Positions 1-7,960 are shown, counted from the stretch's first letter. The stretch: 15,242 nt of DNA from Synergistaceae bacterium (GCA_031270755.1 JAISWV010000094.1:1-15242); one strand, 5' to 3'. Made by a program: numbers and translations. The notes: generated from the letters alone by a model not told the origin.

Positions 1-1
1 C

Positions 2-166
2 CCCCAGTCCGGTATCCTCAAACACGAAGCTCCCATTTACGCGTCCAAGGCGATGCTGGTCTGCCCCCAGTGCGGCGCGGCTACGCGCGTGGGTTGTTCT
101 TTCTTGGAGAGCGGGAAAAAGGTTCGCGTTTGCAGAAAATGCAACGAGATTATCGACCGGACCTAG
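2..166 (+). CDS. rplX: 50S ribosomal protein L24, C-terminal part (5' end outside window)
   Basis: L24 is an early-assembly protein of the large ribosomal subunit that binds 23S rRNA. Only the last 54 codons are present, reading in from base 2 to the TAG at 164-166. The visible part has the L24 tail: a lysine/serine stretch, then two Cys pairs (VCPQC and VCRKC) that could form a small zinc knuckle, ending in NEIIDRT. Cys-containing L24 tails of this kind occur in several bacterial groups but not in Escherichia coli. It is the first gene of the spc cluster seen here. The rplE Shine-Dalgarno sequence begins inside its stop codon, so the two genes are probably translationally coupled. Identification is secure from both sequence and position; only the start is missing. 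Confidence 0.93.
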   Translation, partial: PQSGILKHEAPIYASKAMLVCPQCGAATRVGCSFLESGKKVRVCRKCNEIIDRT

Positions 167-180
167 GAGGAGGAAGAGCT

Positions 181-723
181 ATGGCGCCGCGCGTTTTGGA
201 AAAATACAGGGCGGAAATTTGTCCCGCTCTCATGAAGGAGTTCGGGTATAAAAATGTGATGCAGCTGCCGCGCGTTCAGAAAATCGTCGTGAACATCGGC
301 GTGGGTGACGCGAAGCTCGACATCAAGTTTATGGATGCGGCCATTGCCGAGCTGCGCGCGATCACGGGGCAGCAGCCGCTTTTGAAGCGGGCGAAGAAGT
401 CGGTGGCCGGCTTCAAAGTGCGCGAAGGAATGCCCGTCGCTTGCACGGTTACCCTTCGGGGCACCCGCATGTGGGAGTTTCTCGACAGGCTGATCTCCCT
501 GGCACTGCCCAGCATCAAAGACTTTCAGGGGGTTTCGAGACGCGGTTTCGACGGGCGGGGGAATTACAACCTGGGACTGCGGGAGCAGCTCGTTTTCCCG
601 GAGATCAGCTACGACAAAGTAATCCGTTCCCGGGGGATGAACGTGTCCATCGTGACGACGGCAAAGAGTGACGAGGAAGCGCATGCGCTCCTCAAGGGCA
701 TGGGAATGCCCTTCAATCGTTAA
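181..723 (+). CDS. rplE: 50S ribosomal protein L5
   Basis: L5 binds 5S rRNA and helps form the central protuberance of the 50S subunit, contacting P-site tRNA. The product is 180 residues, the normal bacterial length. It begins MAPRVLEKY and shows L5 landmarks: [11 protein letters not shown] near residue 40, a [15 protein letters not shown] segment near 70-85, and the highly conserved [16 protein letters not shown] loop near 120-135, with the usual aromatic/FPEI stretch after it. The frame is open further upstream, to about 70, but the start at 181 is chosen because a strong AGGAGGAGG lies at 165-173 and earlier starts would run through rplX. It is followed by rpsN after a 19-base gap. Nothing is unusual. 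Confidence 0.97.
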   Translation: MAPRVLEKYRAEICPALMKEFGYKNVMQLPRVQKIVVNIGVGDAKLDIKFMDAAIAELRAITGQQPLLKRAKKSVAGFKVREGMPVACTVTLRGTRMWEFLDRLISLALPSIKDFQGVSRRGFDGRGNYNLGLREQLVFPEISYDKVIRSRGMNVSIVTTAKSDEEAHALLKGMGMPFNR

Positions 724-742
724 GAGGGGGAACAGCGAAGAA

Positions 743-928
743 ATGGCGAGAAAAGCTATGAAACACAAGGCGACTCTGCCCCCGAAGTTCGAGGTGCGGC
801 GGCACAACCGCTGCCCGATATGCGGTAGGGTCCATGCTTATATGCGACTATTCGACATGTGCCGCTGCTGCTTCCGCAAACTTGCCCGCGAGGGTAAAAT
901 ACCCGGCGTCGTGAAGTCGAGCTGGTAA
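743..928 (+). CDS. rpsN: 30S ribosomal protein S14, zinc-binding type (type Z)
   Basis: S14 is a 16S rRNA-binding protein of the 30S head needed late in small-subunit assembly. This is the short zinc-containing version: 61 residues, with C24-P-I-C27 and C40-R-C-C43 as the four ligands and the typical C-terminus [11 protein letters not shown]. Long Cys-free S14 (about 100 residues) is a different form used by other bacteria or under zinc limitation. The start at 743 gives the expected [10 protein letters not shown]-terminus. In-frame sequence back to 668 would only overlap rplE. A GAGGGGGAA stretch upstream supplies a ribosome site. An extra Cys at 42 next to C43 is visible and is probably incidental. 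The gene lies between rplE and rpsH, its standard place. Confidence 0.96.
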   Translation: MARKAMKHKATLPPKFEVRRHNRCPICGRVHAYMRLFDMCRCCFRKLAREGKIPGVVKSSW

Positions 929-940
929 GGAGGCAACGGA

Positions 941-1345
941 ATGTACGTCAACGATCCCATCGCGGACATGCTCACGAGAGTGCGCAACGCGAACATGATA
1001 TACAGTGAGAGCGTGGATATCCCCACGAGCAAGATGAAGCTGGCCATCGCCAGAATCTTGAAAGAAGAAGGATACATCAAGAACTTCAAGACGATCACCG
1101 ACCCCAAGAAGCCCTACGCGTCGATCCGGATTTTTTTGGCCTACGGCGCCGAGCGCGAGCGCGTCATTCAGGGGCTCCGGAGAATCAGCAAACCCGGACG
1201 GAGGATTTACGTGGGGAAGGCCAAGCTGCCTTTGGTCATGGGCGGCTTGGGCTTGGTGGTCGTTTCGACGTCTCAGGGTTTGAAAACGGGGGCGGAGGCC
1301 TCGAAGCTCGGTTTGGGCGGAGAAGTCCTCTGTTTCGTCTGGTGA
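941..1345 (+). CDS. rpsH: 30S ribosomal protein S8
   Basis: S8 is a primary 16S rRNA-binding protein that nucleates the 30S platform. In E. coli it also represses spc-operon translation by binding near the rplE start; I could not recognise that RNA element here. The product has 134 residues. It opens with the standard [13 protein letters not shown] and closes with the signature [16 protein letters not shown] followed by GGEVLCFVW, where most homologues have GGEVLAYVW. It starts at an ATG preceded by AAGGAGG (927-933), 12 bases after the rpsN stop. No frame damage is seen, and the family call is certain. Confidence 0.97.
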   Translation: MYVNDPIADMLTRVRNANMIYSESVDIPTSKMKLAIARILKEEGYIKNFKTITDPKKPYASIRIFLAYGAERERVIQGLRRISKPGRRIYVGKAKLPLVMGGLGLVVVSTSQGLKTGAEASKLGLGGEVLCFVW

Positions 1346-1358
1346 GGAGGCGCCTGGG

Positions 1359-1898
1359 ATGTCGCGTATAGGACGAAAGGTTATTTCCCTTCCTAAAGGA
1401 ACGACCGTGGCGGTCAAAGGGGACAAAATCGTCGTGAAGGGTGTGAAAGGCGAGTTGGACACGCCTCTCATGCCGGGCATCAACGTGAATGTCGATCAGG
1501 ACAAGGTGACCGTGAGCCGGGATAACGACGAGAAGCAGACGTGTGCGTGGCACGGCATGACCCGAGCTTTGATCGCCAACATGGTGACGGGCGTGACCGT
1601 CGGATTTCAAAAGACCCTGGAGATCGTCGGTGTGGGTTGGCGCGCGCAAATGCAGGGCAGAAAGCTCGTTTTGAGCTTGGGATATTCCCATCCGGTGGAG
1701 TACGATCCGCCCAAAGATATCGAAATTGTCGTCGAGAACCCCATCAAATTCGTGGTGAAAGGGATCGACAAACAAACCGTGGGGGAGACTTGTGCCGTCA
1801 TCCGCGGCTATCGCCCGCCGGAACCCTACCACGGCAAGGGAATTCGTTACTCGGACGAAAATGTCGTCCGCAAGGCCGGCAAGACCGGCGCGAAGTAA
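1359..1898 (+). CDS. rplF: 50S ribosomal protein L6
   Basis: L6 sits near the sarcin-ricin loop of 23S rRNA and supports elongation-factor binding. The product has 179 residues. It begins [17 protein letters not shown], the normal N-terminus, and folds as two related alpha/beta halves split around residue 80. The conserved C-terminal RNA-binding segment [17 protein letters not shown] is intact near residues 151-167. The start ATG follows a GAGGAGG at 1343-1349, which overlaps the rpsH stop codon, so translation of the pair is probably coupled. The TAA stop is at 1896-1898, with rplR 19 bases downstream. It is an ordinary member of the family. Confidence 0.97.
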   Translation: MSRIGRKVISLPKGTTVAVKGDKIVVKGVKGELDTPLMPGINVNVDQDKVTVSRDNDEKQTCAWHGMTRALIANMVTGVTVGFQKTLEIVGVGWRAQMQGRKLVLSLGYSHPVEYDPPKDIEIVVENPIKFVVKGIDKQTVGETCAVIRGYRPPEPYHGKGIRYSDENVVRKAGKTGAK

Positions 1899-1917
1899 TG
1901 GGCGAGGTGGGTTGTCA

Positions 1918-2283
1918 ATGAAGAAAAAGAGCAGAAACGATATGCGCGTCGTGCGTCACGAGCGCCTGCGCCGTACTCTCGCCGGGACGGCGGTGATCCC
2001 GAGAATGGCTGTTTATCATAGCTTGAGCCATATTTACGTTCAGATCATCGACGACGACAAAGGGCATACCCTGACGGCGGCTTCGACGCTGGAGAAGTCC
2101 GTCAAGGACGCCGTCAAGGGGACATGCAACTTGGCCGCGGCCCAGGTGGTAGGGAAGCTGGCCGCGGAACGGGCCAAGGCGAAGGGCATAGAAGCCGTGG
2201 TGTTCGACCGCGGGGGTCATATGTATCACGGCAAAGTCAAGGCTTTGGCGGATGCTGCTCGCGAAGCCGGGCTCAAGTTCTAG
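1918..2283 (+). CDS. rplR: 50S ribosomal protein L18
   Basis: L18 binds 5S rRNA together with L5 and anchors it in the 50S subunit. From the ATG at 1918 the product is 121 residues. It starts with a basic tail ([19 protein letters not shown]), then has the L18 core [15 protein letters not shown] and ends [27 protein letters not shown] (split here for length), the most conserved part of the family. The frame stays open upstream to 1792 within rplF, but the start at 1918 matches family length and has a GAGGTGGG site about 7-10 bases upstream. rpsE follows after 20 bases. No anomalies. Confidence 0.96.
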   Translation: MKKKSRNDMRVVRHERLRRTLAGTAVIPRMAVYHSLSHIYVQIIDDDKGHTLTAASTLEKSVKDAVKGTCNLAAAQVVGKLAAERAKAKGIEAVVFDRGGHMYHGKVKALADAAREAGLKF

Positions 2284-2303
2284 TGAGGAGAGTATCTCGG
2301 ATC

Positions 2304-2822
2304 ATGATCAAAAAGAGAATTGATGCCAAAGGTCTGGAACTGAAAGAACGCGTCGTCGCAATCAATCGCGTGAGCAAGGTCGTCAAGGGAGGCAAACGTT
2401 TCAAGTTTGCGGTTCTCGTTGTGGTTGGCGATGGAGGACGTTACGTGGGCGTCGGGATCGGCAAGGCGAAAGAAATTTCCGAGGCCGTGCGTAAAGGTAT
2501 CGACAAGGCCAGTAAAGACCTTATCGAATTGAAGCGAATGGGCGATACCCTGCCTCATCCTATACAAGGAGAATTCGGTGCGGCGAGAGTTCTTCTGAAG
2601 CCGGCGCCTGCGGGAACCGGAGTCATAGCGGGAGGTGTCGTGCGCGCCATCATGGAGCTCGGCGGGGTGAAGGACGTCGTCACGAAGGTCGTCGGGCGCA
2701 CGTCCAACGCCATCAACGTGGCGTGGGCCACGCTGGAGGCCCTCAGGAAGAGCCGGACGGTGGACGAAATTTTCAAGCTTCGCGGCAAAAAAGTTCCTGA
2801 ACACGCCGCAGCGGTGGAGTAG
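2304..2822 (+). CDS. rpsE: 30S ribosomal protein S5
   Basis: S5 lies on the solvent side of the 30S subunit near the mRNA entry path and helps decoding fidelity; the family is the classic site of spectinomycin-resistance and ram mutations. The product is 172 residues from the ATG at 2304. The N-terminal double-stranded-RNA-binding-like domain carries ELKERVVAINRVSKVVKGG and the spectinomycin-loop region KGGKRFKFA. The C-terminal domain contains GTGVIAGGVVRAIMELGG and the conserved TSNAINVAWATLEAL near residues 130-150. The open frame extends upstream through rplR, but the TGAGGAG at 2283-2289 and family length favour this start. The gene precedes rpmD by 9 bases. Confidence 0.96.
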   Translation: MIKKRIDAKGLELKERVVAINRVSKVVKGGKRFKFAVLVVVGDGGRYVGVGIGKAKEISEAVRKGIDKASKDLIELKRMGDTLPHPIQGEFGAARVLLKPAPAGTGVIAGGVVRAIMELGGVKDVVTKVVGRTSNAINVAWATLEALRKSRTVDEIFKLRGKKVPEHAAAVE

Positions 2823-2831
2823 GAGGTCCCA

Positions 2832-3014
2832 ATGGCTAAAATTAAGGTGAAGTGGATCAAGAGCGCCATCGGTTTTTCCTCGCGCCAAAAGAGGACCATT
2901 GAGGCGCTGGGTTTTACAAAATTGCAATCTGTGGTAGAGCATGAGGACACGCCGCAAATTCGCGGTATGATAGAGAAGGTCCGGCATCTGGTTGACTGGA
3001 CAAGCGGCGACTGA
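2832..3014 (+). CDS. rpmD: 50S ribosomal protein L30
   Basis: L30 is a small 23S rRNA-binding protein of the large subunit, present in many but not all bacteria. The 60-residue product has the typical length and content: an opening beta strand (KIKVKWIKSAIG), the basic RQKRTIEALGFTKL helix, and a closing helix MIEKVRHLVDW. AGGAGGT at 2821-2827, overlapping the rpsE stop codon, gives an excellent ribosome site 5 bases from the ATG. It lies between rpsE and rplO as in most spc operons. There are no unusual residues. Confidence 0.95.
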   Translation: MAKIKVKWIKSAIGFSSRQKRTIEALGFTKLQSVVEHEDTPQIRGMIEKVRHLVDWTSGD

Positions 3015-3028
3015 GGGGTGAGAGACAG

Positions 3029-3472
3029 ATGAATCTTCACGATCTTGGCGTTGTCCCCGGCTCCAAGCGCGCGGCAAAGCGCTTGGGCCAGGGGATCGGC
3101 AGCGGAACAGGCAAAACCTCGGGGAAGGGCCACAAAGGACATAAATCCCGTACAGGCGGCGGCGTTCGTCCCGGTTTCGAGGGAGGACAGATGCCCCTTG
3201 CCCGAAGGGTGCCGAAGCGGGGTTTCAACAACGCGCGTTTCGCCAAAGAATATCAGGTGGTCAACGTGGAATTTTTGTCCTCCAGATTCGAAGGAGGCGA
3301 AATATCCGTCAAAGAGCTTTACGAGGCGAGGCTTGTCCGTTCTCTTGCCCAACCGGTGAAACTTCTCGCCAAGGGCGAGGTCGACAAGGCGTTTGTGGTG
3401 AAAGTCAACGCGGTCAGTCAGAGCGCCAGGCAGAAAATCGAGGCGGCAGGCGGGAAAGTCGAGGTGATCTGA
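3029..3472 (+). CDS. rplO: 50S ribosomal protein L15
   Basis: L15 is a late-assembly 50S protein whose long basic N-terminal extension threads into 23S rRNA. The product has 147 residues. The Gly/Lys/Arg-rich arm is seen at residues 10-65, with GSGTGKTSGKGHKGHKSR and GGQMPLARRVPKRGF, the hallmark segments of the family. The globular C-terminal half ends SARQKIEAAGGKVEVI. The ATG at 3029 follows GAGGGGTGAGA. The TGA stop at 3470-3472 is one base before the secY GTG, so secY translation very likely depends on ribosomes finishing rplO. Confident call. Confidence 0.97.
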   Translation: MNLHDLGVVPGSKRAAKRLGQGIGSGTGKTSGKGHKGHKSRTGGGVRPGFEGGQMPLARRVPKRGFNNARFAKEYQVVNVEFLSSRFEGGEISVKELYEARLVRSLAQPVKLLAKGEVDKAFVVKVNAVSQSARQKIEAAGGKVEVI

Positions 3473-3473
3473 C

Positions 3474-4778
3474 GTGTTCGGCTCTTTCGGCGACGCTTTC
3501 AGGCTCCCCGATCTGAAGAGGCGGATACTCTTCACGGTGGCCGTTCTTTTCATTTTTCGGCTGGGGGCGCATATTCCGACTCCCGGTATAGACACTCGCG
3601 CGATGGCCGAGCTCTTCAAAAACAGCGGCGGCGGAGTCTTGGATTTCCTCAATATTTTTTCAGGCGGGGCTTTGAGCCGCTTCAGCATCTTCTCGCTTGG
3701 GGTCGCGCCCTATATCAACTCCAGCATCGTCATGCAGCTTCTGGTCGTTATCTTTCCGTACTTGGAAAAGATGCAGAAAGACAACGAAGAAGGGCGCAAG
3801 AAGATCATACAGTGGACCCGCTACGGCGCCATTCTTTTTGCCGTGGTGCAGGCCGTCGGTATGACGACGTGGCTGGGGAGCCTCGGTATTTTTTCCGGAG
3901 CTTTTTTCGACGCCGTCGTCGTCGTGACGACGATCACCGCGGGGTCCATAGCGGTCATGTGGCTGGGGGAAGAGCTCTCCGACCACGGCATCGGCAACGG
4001 CATTTCCCTTTTGATCTTTGCGGGTATCGTCGCGCGCATTCCCGGCGCGATCGGGCAGGCATGGACGCTTTTGCTCGCAGGCGAAATGAACATTTTGGTG
4101 ATTTTGATCGCTTTGATCTTGATGGTGGCGGTGGTGGCGGGTTGTATCGTGCTTCAGGAGGGCCAGAGAAGGCTGCCTGTACAGTATGCCAAGCGAGTCG
4201 TGGGAAACAAGATCTACGGCGGGCAGAGCACGTTCATTCCCTTGAAGGTAAACCAATCCGGGGTCATTCCCATCATCTTCAGCTCTTCGTTGTTGATTTT
4301 CCCCTACACTATCGCGGGATTCTTCAGCGAGAACAGAGTAGGCCGGTTTTTTCAGAATCTCTTTGCCGCAGGAAGCTGGTTTTACACCATCTGCTATATT
4401 TTGTTGATCATTTTCTTCTCGTATTTCTACACGGCGGTCGTGTTCAATCCAAACGAGATCGCCAACAACATGAAAAAATACGGAGGTTTCATTCTGGGTA
4501 TTCGTCCCGGGCAGCCGACCGCGGATTACATCACGAGGGTAATGGAACGCATCACTCTGGGGGGAGCCGTCTTCCTCGCCGTCATCGCCCTCATTCCCAA
4601 TTTCATGTCCTCGGTCATGGGCGTGAGGGGGTTTTATTTCGGAGGGACCGCGGTCTTGATCGTTGTAGGCGTCGCGCTCGACACGGTACACCAGGTCGAG
4701 GCACAGCTGCTGATGCGCCATTACGACGGTATTCTGAAAAAATCCAAGGGAAAAGCCGGAAGTTTGCTTCGGATGTGA
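3474..4778 (+). CDS. secY: Preprotein translocase channel subunit SecY
   Basis: SecY forms the protein-conducting channel of the Sec translocon in the cytoplasmic membrane, with SecE and SecG, and is driven by SecA or the ribosome. The 434-residue product matches the family and has ten hydrophobic segments, the first at about 15-35 (ILFTVAVLFIFRLGAHIPTP). Typical features include the plug/TM2 region with FSGGALSRFSIFSLGVAPYI, GNGISLLIFAGI in TM5, the cytoplasmic loop QEGQRRLPVQYAKRV, and IRPGQPTADYITRVM before TM9. The start is GTG at 3474, one base after the rplO stop. No strong separate Shine-Dalgarno is seen beyond GAGGTGA inside rplO, which supports coupling. adk follows 48 bases later. 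Confidence 0.97.
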   Translation: MFGSFGDAFRLPDLKRRILFTVAVLFIFRLGAHIPTPGIDTRAMAELFKNSGGGVLDFLNIFSGGALSRFSIFSLGVAPYINSSIVMQLLVVIFPYLEKMQKDNEEGRKKIIQWTRYGAILFAVVQAVGMTTWLGSLGIFSGAFFDAVVVVTTITAGSIAVMWLGEELSDHGIGNGISLLIFAGIVARIPGAIGQAWTLLLAGEMNILVILIALILMVAVVAGCIVLQEGQRRLPVQYAKRVVGNKIYGGQSTFIPLKVNQSGVIPIIFSSSLLIFPYTIAGFFSENRVGRFFQNLFAAGSWFYTICYILLIIFFSYFYTAVVFNPNEIANNMKKYGGFILGIRPGQPTADYITRVMERITLGGAVFLAVIALIPNFMSSVMGVRGFYFGGTAVLIVVGVALDTVHQVEAQLLMRHYDGILKKSKGKAGSLLRM

Positions 4779-4826
4779 AGTTCGATTCGGATGCAGAGAG
4801 CGATAAATTAAGGAGGGAGCAGCGCC

Positions 4827-5465
4827 GTGCGATTGGTCCTTTTAGGAGCGCCGGGTTCAGGTAAAGGAACGCAGGCGGATTTGTTGAAAGCGAGATATGG
4901 TTGTATTCATATCTCGACGGGAGACATTTTGAGGCGGCATTTGAAAGACAAAACCGAACTCGGTATTCGAGCCGGGGGCTTTATGAGCAAGGGAGAACTC
5001 GTTCCCGACGACCTTGTCGTCGAAATGGTGAAGGAGAAACTCCGGGAGGACTCCGCGGACAGCTTCGTGGCGGATGGTTTTCCACGTACCCTTCCCCAAG
5101 CCGAAGCTCTCGAGAATGTGCTGAAAGAACTCGACCGTCCGCTCGATGCCGTTGTTTTCTTGCAAATCGAGGAAGAACTCCTCATCCGGCGTTTGATCCA
5201 CCGAAGGACCTGCCGTCGCTGCGGTAAGATTTGGAACGTTCTCACGATGACGGGTGGAACGGAAGTATGCCCCGAGTGCGGGGGAGAGCTGGACCAGAGG
5301 GGTGACGACGCGGAGTCCATCATACGGAACCGTATCGATGTCTACCGCGGGCAAACCGAGCCTCTTATAGAGTGGTACGCAAAAAAAGGCATATTGCGCA
5401 GTATCGATGCCGTCAACTCTCCGGAGGAAACTTTTAAAGAAATACAGGTGGTTTTGGGTCGATGA
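4827..5465 (+). CDS. adk: Adenylate kinase, zinc-type LID
   Basis: This enzyme interconverts ATP + AMP and 2 ADP in the cytoplasm. The 212-residue product starts at a GTG preceded by AAGGAGGGAG (4810-4819). The P-loop GAPGSGKGT spans residues 7-15, the AMP-binding region follows (HISTGDILR, residues 28-36), and DGFPRT is at 83-88. The LID domain carries CRRC (C129, C132) and CPEC (C148, C151), the structural zinc site found in Gram-positive-like adenylate kinases and absent from the E. coli enzyme. It sits in its conventional place between secY and map. The stop overlaps the map start by four bases (ATGA), indicating translational coupling. Function is certain. Confidence 0.97.
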   Translation: MRLVLLGAPGSGKGTQADLLKARYGCIHISTGDILRRHLKDKTELGIRAGGFMSKGELVPDDLVVEMVKEKLREDSADSFVADGFPRTLPQAEALENVLKELDRPLDAVVFLQIEEELLIRRLIHRRTCRRCGKIWNVLTMTGGTEVCPECGGELDQRGDDAESIIRNRIDVYRGQTEPLIEWYAKKGILRSIDAVNSPEETFKEIQVVLGR

Positions 5466-6238
5466 TACACCTCAAGACGAAAGAAGAACTTGTCCTGATG
5501 CGTAATGCAGGGAAGGTTGTCGCCGATATTCTCGACGCTCTGCGGGAAACGGTTCGGCCCGGTGTTTCCACCGGCGAATTGGATCGGGTGGCGGAAAGAT
5601 ACATCGCCGGCTGCGGGGGGACGGCTTCCTTCAAAGGGTATCGCCCTTCCCATGCGAGTCATCCTTTTCCGGGTACGATATGCGCTTCCGTCAATCAGGA
5701 AGTCGTACACGGAATTCCCAGCGACGCTCGGATTCTGGAGGAAGGCGACATCGTCAGCGTCGATGTGGGGGTTTACCTCAAGGGGTATCATGGCGACGCG
5801 GCTTGTACCTATCCTGTTGGCGCCGTCAACTCCCTCCGGAAGAAACTCCTGGATGTCACCGAAAAATCTTTGGGGCTTGCGATATCGGCGGCTGTAAAGG
5901 GAAACACGGTGGGCAATATCGGCTATGCGGTGGAGAGTTATGTTCTGTCGCAAGGATTTGGCATTGTCCGCGATTATACCGGACATGGAGTGGGCAGGAA
6001 ACTGCACGAGGCACCCCAGGTCCCCAACTTCGGGAAACCTGGCAGGGGCGTCACCCTGCAGCACGGGATGACTTTGGCCATCGAACCCATGGTCATGACC
6101 GGGAAAGAAGAAATCAAGCTCGGATCGGACGAATGGGTTGTCGTTACCGCCGATGCTTCCGATGCAGCGCATTTCGAGAGATCTATCGTCATTACGGACG
6201 AGGAACCCGAGATACTGACCCCATGGGTAAGCCGTTGA
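5462..6238 (+). CDS. map: Methionine aminopeptidase, type I
   Basis: This enzyme removes the initiator methionine from nascent proteins when the second residue is small. The 258-residue product has the pita-bread fold and all expected ligands by position: substrate-site H83, then D101, D112, H175, E208 and E239 for the two divalent metals. The surrounding motifs VVHGIPSD, VDVGVYLKGYHGDAA, GHGVGRKLHEAP, LAIEPM and FERSIVIT are clear. There is no N-terminal zinc-finger extension, as expected for a short type Ia enzyme. The ATG at 5462 overlaps the adk stop as ATGA. The 3' end overlaps the following KOW gene if that gene starts at 6223. Confidence 0.97.
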   Translation: MIHLKTKEELVLMRNAGKVVADILDALRETVRPGVSTGELDRVAERYIAGCGGTASFKGYRPSHASHPFPGTICASVNQEVVHGIPSDARILEEGDIVSVDVGVYLKGYHGDAACTYPVGAVNSLRKKLLDVTEKSLGLAISAAVKGNTVGNIGYAVESYVLSQGFGIVRDYTGHGVGRKLHEAPQVPNFGKPGRGVTLQHGMTLAIEPMVMTGKEEIKLGSDEWVVVTADASDAAHFERSIVITDEEPEILTPWVSR

Positions 6239-6618
6239 ATGAGTACCGAGTGGGGCAGGTCGTTATCTCCAAGAGGGGGAAAGATGCCGGGCACACCTAC
6301 GTGATTGTGGGTTTTCTCGGTGGGGGCAGGTTGGCTTTGGCCGACGCGAAAAAATTCAACGTCGATCGCCCAAAGGCGAAAAATCCGAAGCACGTTCGAG
6401 GGACGCCTCATGTTGCGGCGAAAGCCGCGGAATGTGCCGCATCGCAGAAAAATATCGATCACGGGGAACTTTGCCGTTTTTTTGCCCTTTTGAAGGAAGC
6501 CTTGAATGTGAGGGAAGCCTTGAATGTGGAGGATGTTTTGAACGATGGGTTGGATAAAATGGATTGGCTGAACAAAAAGGCGCTTCCAGACGAAAGTCGG
6601 GATGGAGAGGCAGGGTAG
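6223..6618 (+). CDS. KOW-domain RNA-binding protein (L14e/L6e/L27e-like) between map and infA
   Basis: A predicted small RNA-binding protein of the KOW type related to archaeal/eukaryotic L14e. Such a gene is known between map and infA in clostridia and related bacteria, but its exact role is not established. From the ATG at 6223 the product is 131 residues: a KOW barrel at about 8-52 (YRVGQVVISKRGKDAGHTYV, then GGGRLALADAKKF), a basic linker (RPKAKNPKHVRGTPH), and a Leu/Asn/Glu-rich helical tail. The start is the least certain point. ATG 6223 overlaps map by 16 bases with only a distant GAGGAA, and a TTG at 6235 is possible. The tail contains a tandem six-residue duplication (KEALNV, REALNV; 91-102), encoded by an 18-base repeat. 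Confidence 0.8.
   Translation: MGKPLNEYRVGQVVISKRGKDAGHTYVIVGFLGGGRLALADAKKFNVDRPKAKNPKHVRGTPHVAAKAAECAASQKNIDHGELCRFFALLKEALNVREALNVEDVLNDGLDKMDWLNKKALPDESRDGEAG
6493..6528 (+). repeat. 18-base tandem duplication inside the KOW gene
   Basis: Two adjacent codon-aligned 18-base units, 6493-6510 and 6511-6528, are identical except for one base (AAG against AGG in the first codon). They encode KEALNV and REALNV. The next 18 bases encode EDVLND, which looks like a more diverged third unit. The near-identity suggests a recent in-frame slippage event in a region that tolerates length change, the helical C-terminal tail. Confidence 0.85.
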
Positions 6619-6621
6619 CGA

Positions 6622-6858
6622 ATGGCAAATAAAGAAGTTGGGAGCAAGGAAGAAGTCATCGAAGCTAAAGGAGTGGTAGCGGAACCTCTTCCCAACGCCA
6701 TGTTTCGCGTAGAGTTGGAAAACGGGCACAAACTTCTGGCTCACGTATCGGGCAAGATGCGGATGCATTTTATTCGAATACTTCCGGGCGACAGGGTTTT
6801 GGTCGAAATCTCTCCCTACGATCTCACGCGGGGTAGAATTATTTATCGCTATAAATAA
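6622..6858 (+). CDS. infA: Translation initiation factor IF-1
   Basis: IF-1 binds the 30S A site during initiation and works with IF-2 and IF-3. The 78-residue product is a single S1-like OB fold with family motifs [39 protein letters not shown], and [19 protein letters not shown] ending IYRYK. It is about six residues longer than the usual 72, the extra length being in the N-terminal [13 protein letters not shown] shorter product would lack a good start, so I keep ATG 6622, which lies three bases after the KOW stop with GAGAGG about 11 bases upstream. A 67-base gap to rpmJ follows, without a clear promoter. Confidence 0.96.
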   Translation: MANKEVGSKEEVIEAKGVVAEPLPNAMFRVELENGHKLLAHVSGKMRMHFIRILPGDRVLVEISPYDLTRGRIIYRYK

Positions 6859-6925
6859 CGTCAGGCTGAGGGAGACCTCGGAATAAAAATTTGATTGCAA
6901 GATTTATCATCGAGGAGTGTGGGCT

Positions 6926-7051
6926 ATGAAGGTGAAACCATCGGTGAAGCCGATATGTGAATTTTGTCGTGTAATCAGGCGCGAGGGCGTCGTGCGGGTT
7001 ATCTGCAGCCGCGACCCGCGTCACAAGCAGCGGCAGGGTGCAAGGAGGTAA
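6926..7051 (+). CDS. rpmJ: 50S ribosomal protein L36, zinc-binding form
   Basis: L36 is the smallest 50S protein and binds 23S rRNA near the base of the L7/L12 stalk region. This 41-codon gene begins [19 protein letters not shown] and has the zinc ligands C11, C14, C27 and H33 of the Cys-containing form. Family members usually stop at about 37-38 residues after KQRQG. Here three extra residues (ARR) follow because the coding sequence continues through AAGGAGG, which doubles as the Shine-Dalgarno for rpsM (7042-7048). The start ATG 6926 has GAGGAG at 6912-6917. Position between infA and rpsM is standard. Confidence 0.94.
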   Translation: MKVKPSVKPICEFCRVIRREGVVRVICSRDPRHKQRQGARR

Positions 7052-7058
7052 GGCGGGA

Positions 7059-7436
7059 ATGGCGCGTATATCAGGGGTGGACCTCCCCAGGGAAAAGCGT
7101 ATCGAAATCGCGCTGACTTATATTTTTGGAATAGGCTTGCCGTCTTCTCAGAAAATCTTGGCCAAGACCGGCGTGAACCCCGATACCAGGGTCAAGGATT
7201 TATCGGAGGAGGACGCGCAGAAACTTCGCCGAGAGATCGAGGACCACTACAGGGTCGAGGGCGATCTTCGGCGCGAGGTGTCCATGAACATCAAGCGCCT
7301 TATCGATATCGGATGCTATAGAGGCATTCGGCACAAGCTGGGGCTTCCCGTGCGGGGGCAGAAGACGAAGACCAACGCCAGAACCCGCAAAGGGCCGCGC
7401 CGTACCGTCGCCAACAAGAAGATGGCGGGTAAGTGA
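7059..7436 (+). CDS. rpsM: 30S ribosomal protein S13
   Basis: S13 lies in the 30S head and forms intersubunit bridges with L5 and 23S rRNA, touching P-site tRNA through its tail. The 125-residue product begins [26 protein letters not shown] in pieces that match the family, has the helix-two-turn-helix region [15 protein letters not shown], and the basic C-terminal tail with [20 protein letters not shown] and a final [10 protein letters not shown]. The frame is open to 7038, but ATG 7059 has AGGAGG 11 bases upstream, inside the rpmJ stop region. It begins the alpha-operon part of the cluster. Confidence 0.96.
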   Translation: MARISGVDLPREKRIEIALTYIFGIGLPSSQKILAKTGVNPDTRVKDLSEEDAQKLRREIEDHYRVEGDLRREVSMNIKRLIDIGCYRGIRHKLGLPVRGQKTKTNARTRKGPRRTVANKKMAGK

Positions 7437-7493
7437 TTTTCTTATTTTTGATGAGACCCATGAGACTGACAAATCCGAGGAGGGAAAACACGC

Positions 7494-7886
7494 GTGGCTA
7501 AGAGAACTGTCCGCAAGGGCAAGAAGCGTGAGAAAAAAAATATAAGTTATGGAGTCGCCCACATTTATTCGACCTTCAACAACACGATCATGTGCATCAG
7601 CGACAGAGGCGGCAACGTTTTGTCTTGGGCCAGCGGGGGCAACGTGGGATTCAAGGGAACCCGAAAATCCACTCCCTTTGCCGCGCAGATAGCGGCGCAG
7701 CAAGTGGCCAAAGGCGCTCAGGAGGCCGGCGTCCAAGAGATAGACGTCATCGTCAAAGGACCGGGACCGGGACGAGAGTCGGCCATTCGCTCTCTGCAAG
7801 CCGCTGGGCTTCAAGTAAACCAGATCAAGGACACGACCCCCATTCCCCACAACGGCTGCCGTCCTCCCAAAAGACGCCGGGTATAG
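7494..7886 (+). CDS. rpsK: 30S ribosomal protein S11
   Basis: S11 forms the 30S platform near the mRNA exit site, next to the Shine-Dalgarno helix. The 130-residue product starts at a GTG (7494) preceded by GAGGAGGG (7477-7484). Conserved features are [37 protein letters not shown] and the C-terminal [19 protein letters not shown], followed by [20 protein letters not shown], the family's invariant ending. In many bacteria rpsD (S4) follows directly; here a 107-base gap leads to rpoA instead. Confidence 0.97.
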   Translation: MAKRTVRKGKKREKKNISYGVAHIYSTFNNTIMCISDRGGNVLSWASGGNVGFKGTRKSTPFAAQIAAQQVAKGAQEAGVQEIDVIVKGPGPGRESAIRSLQAAGLQVNQIKDTTPIPHNGCRPPKRRRV

Positions 7887-7960
7887 GGCGAGAGCGTTTT
7901 GCGTTGACTGGGGCGGCCTTGTTGGGATGGTATCGATTTGGGTGAAGAAAACAGGCCCGG

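Noticed and set aside
2555..3688. A 377-codon open frame on the - strand across rpsE-rpmD-rplO-secY
   Set aside because: It spans four certain genes on the opposite strand and shows no recognisable domain.
3660..4721. A 353-codon open frame on the - strand opposite secY
   Set aside because: It is a composition shadow of secY: low-complexity, His/Asp/Arg-rich translation, no ribosome site and no family motifs.
3812..4864. A 350-codon + strand frame inside secY reaching into adk
   Set aside because: It is an out-of-frame reading of secY with an Arg/His-rich translation and no plausible start context.
7904..7932. TTGACT in the rpsK-rpoA gap as a promoter for rpoA
   Set aside because: The best -10 at suitable spacing matches only three of six bases, so it is not supported.
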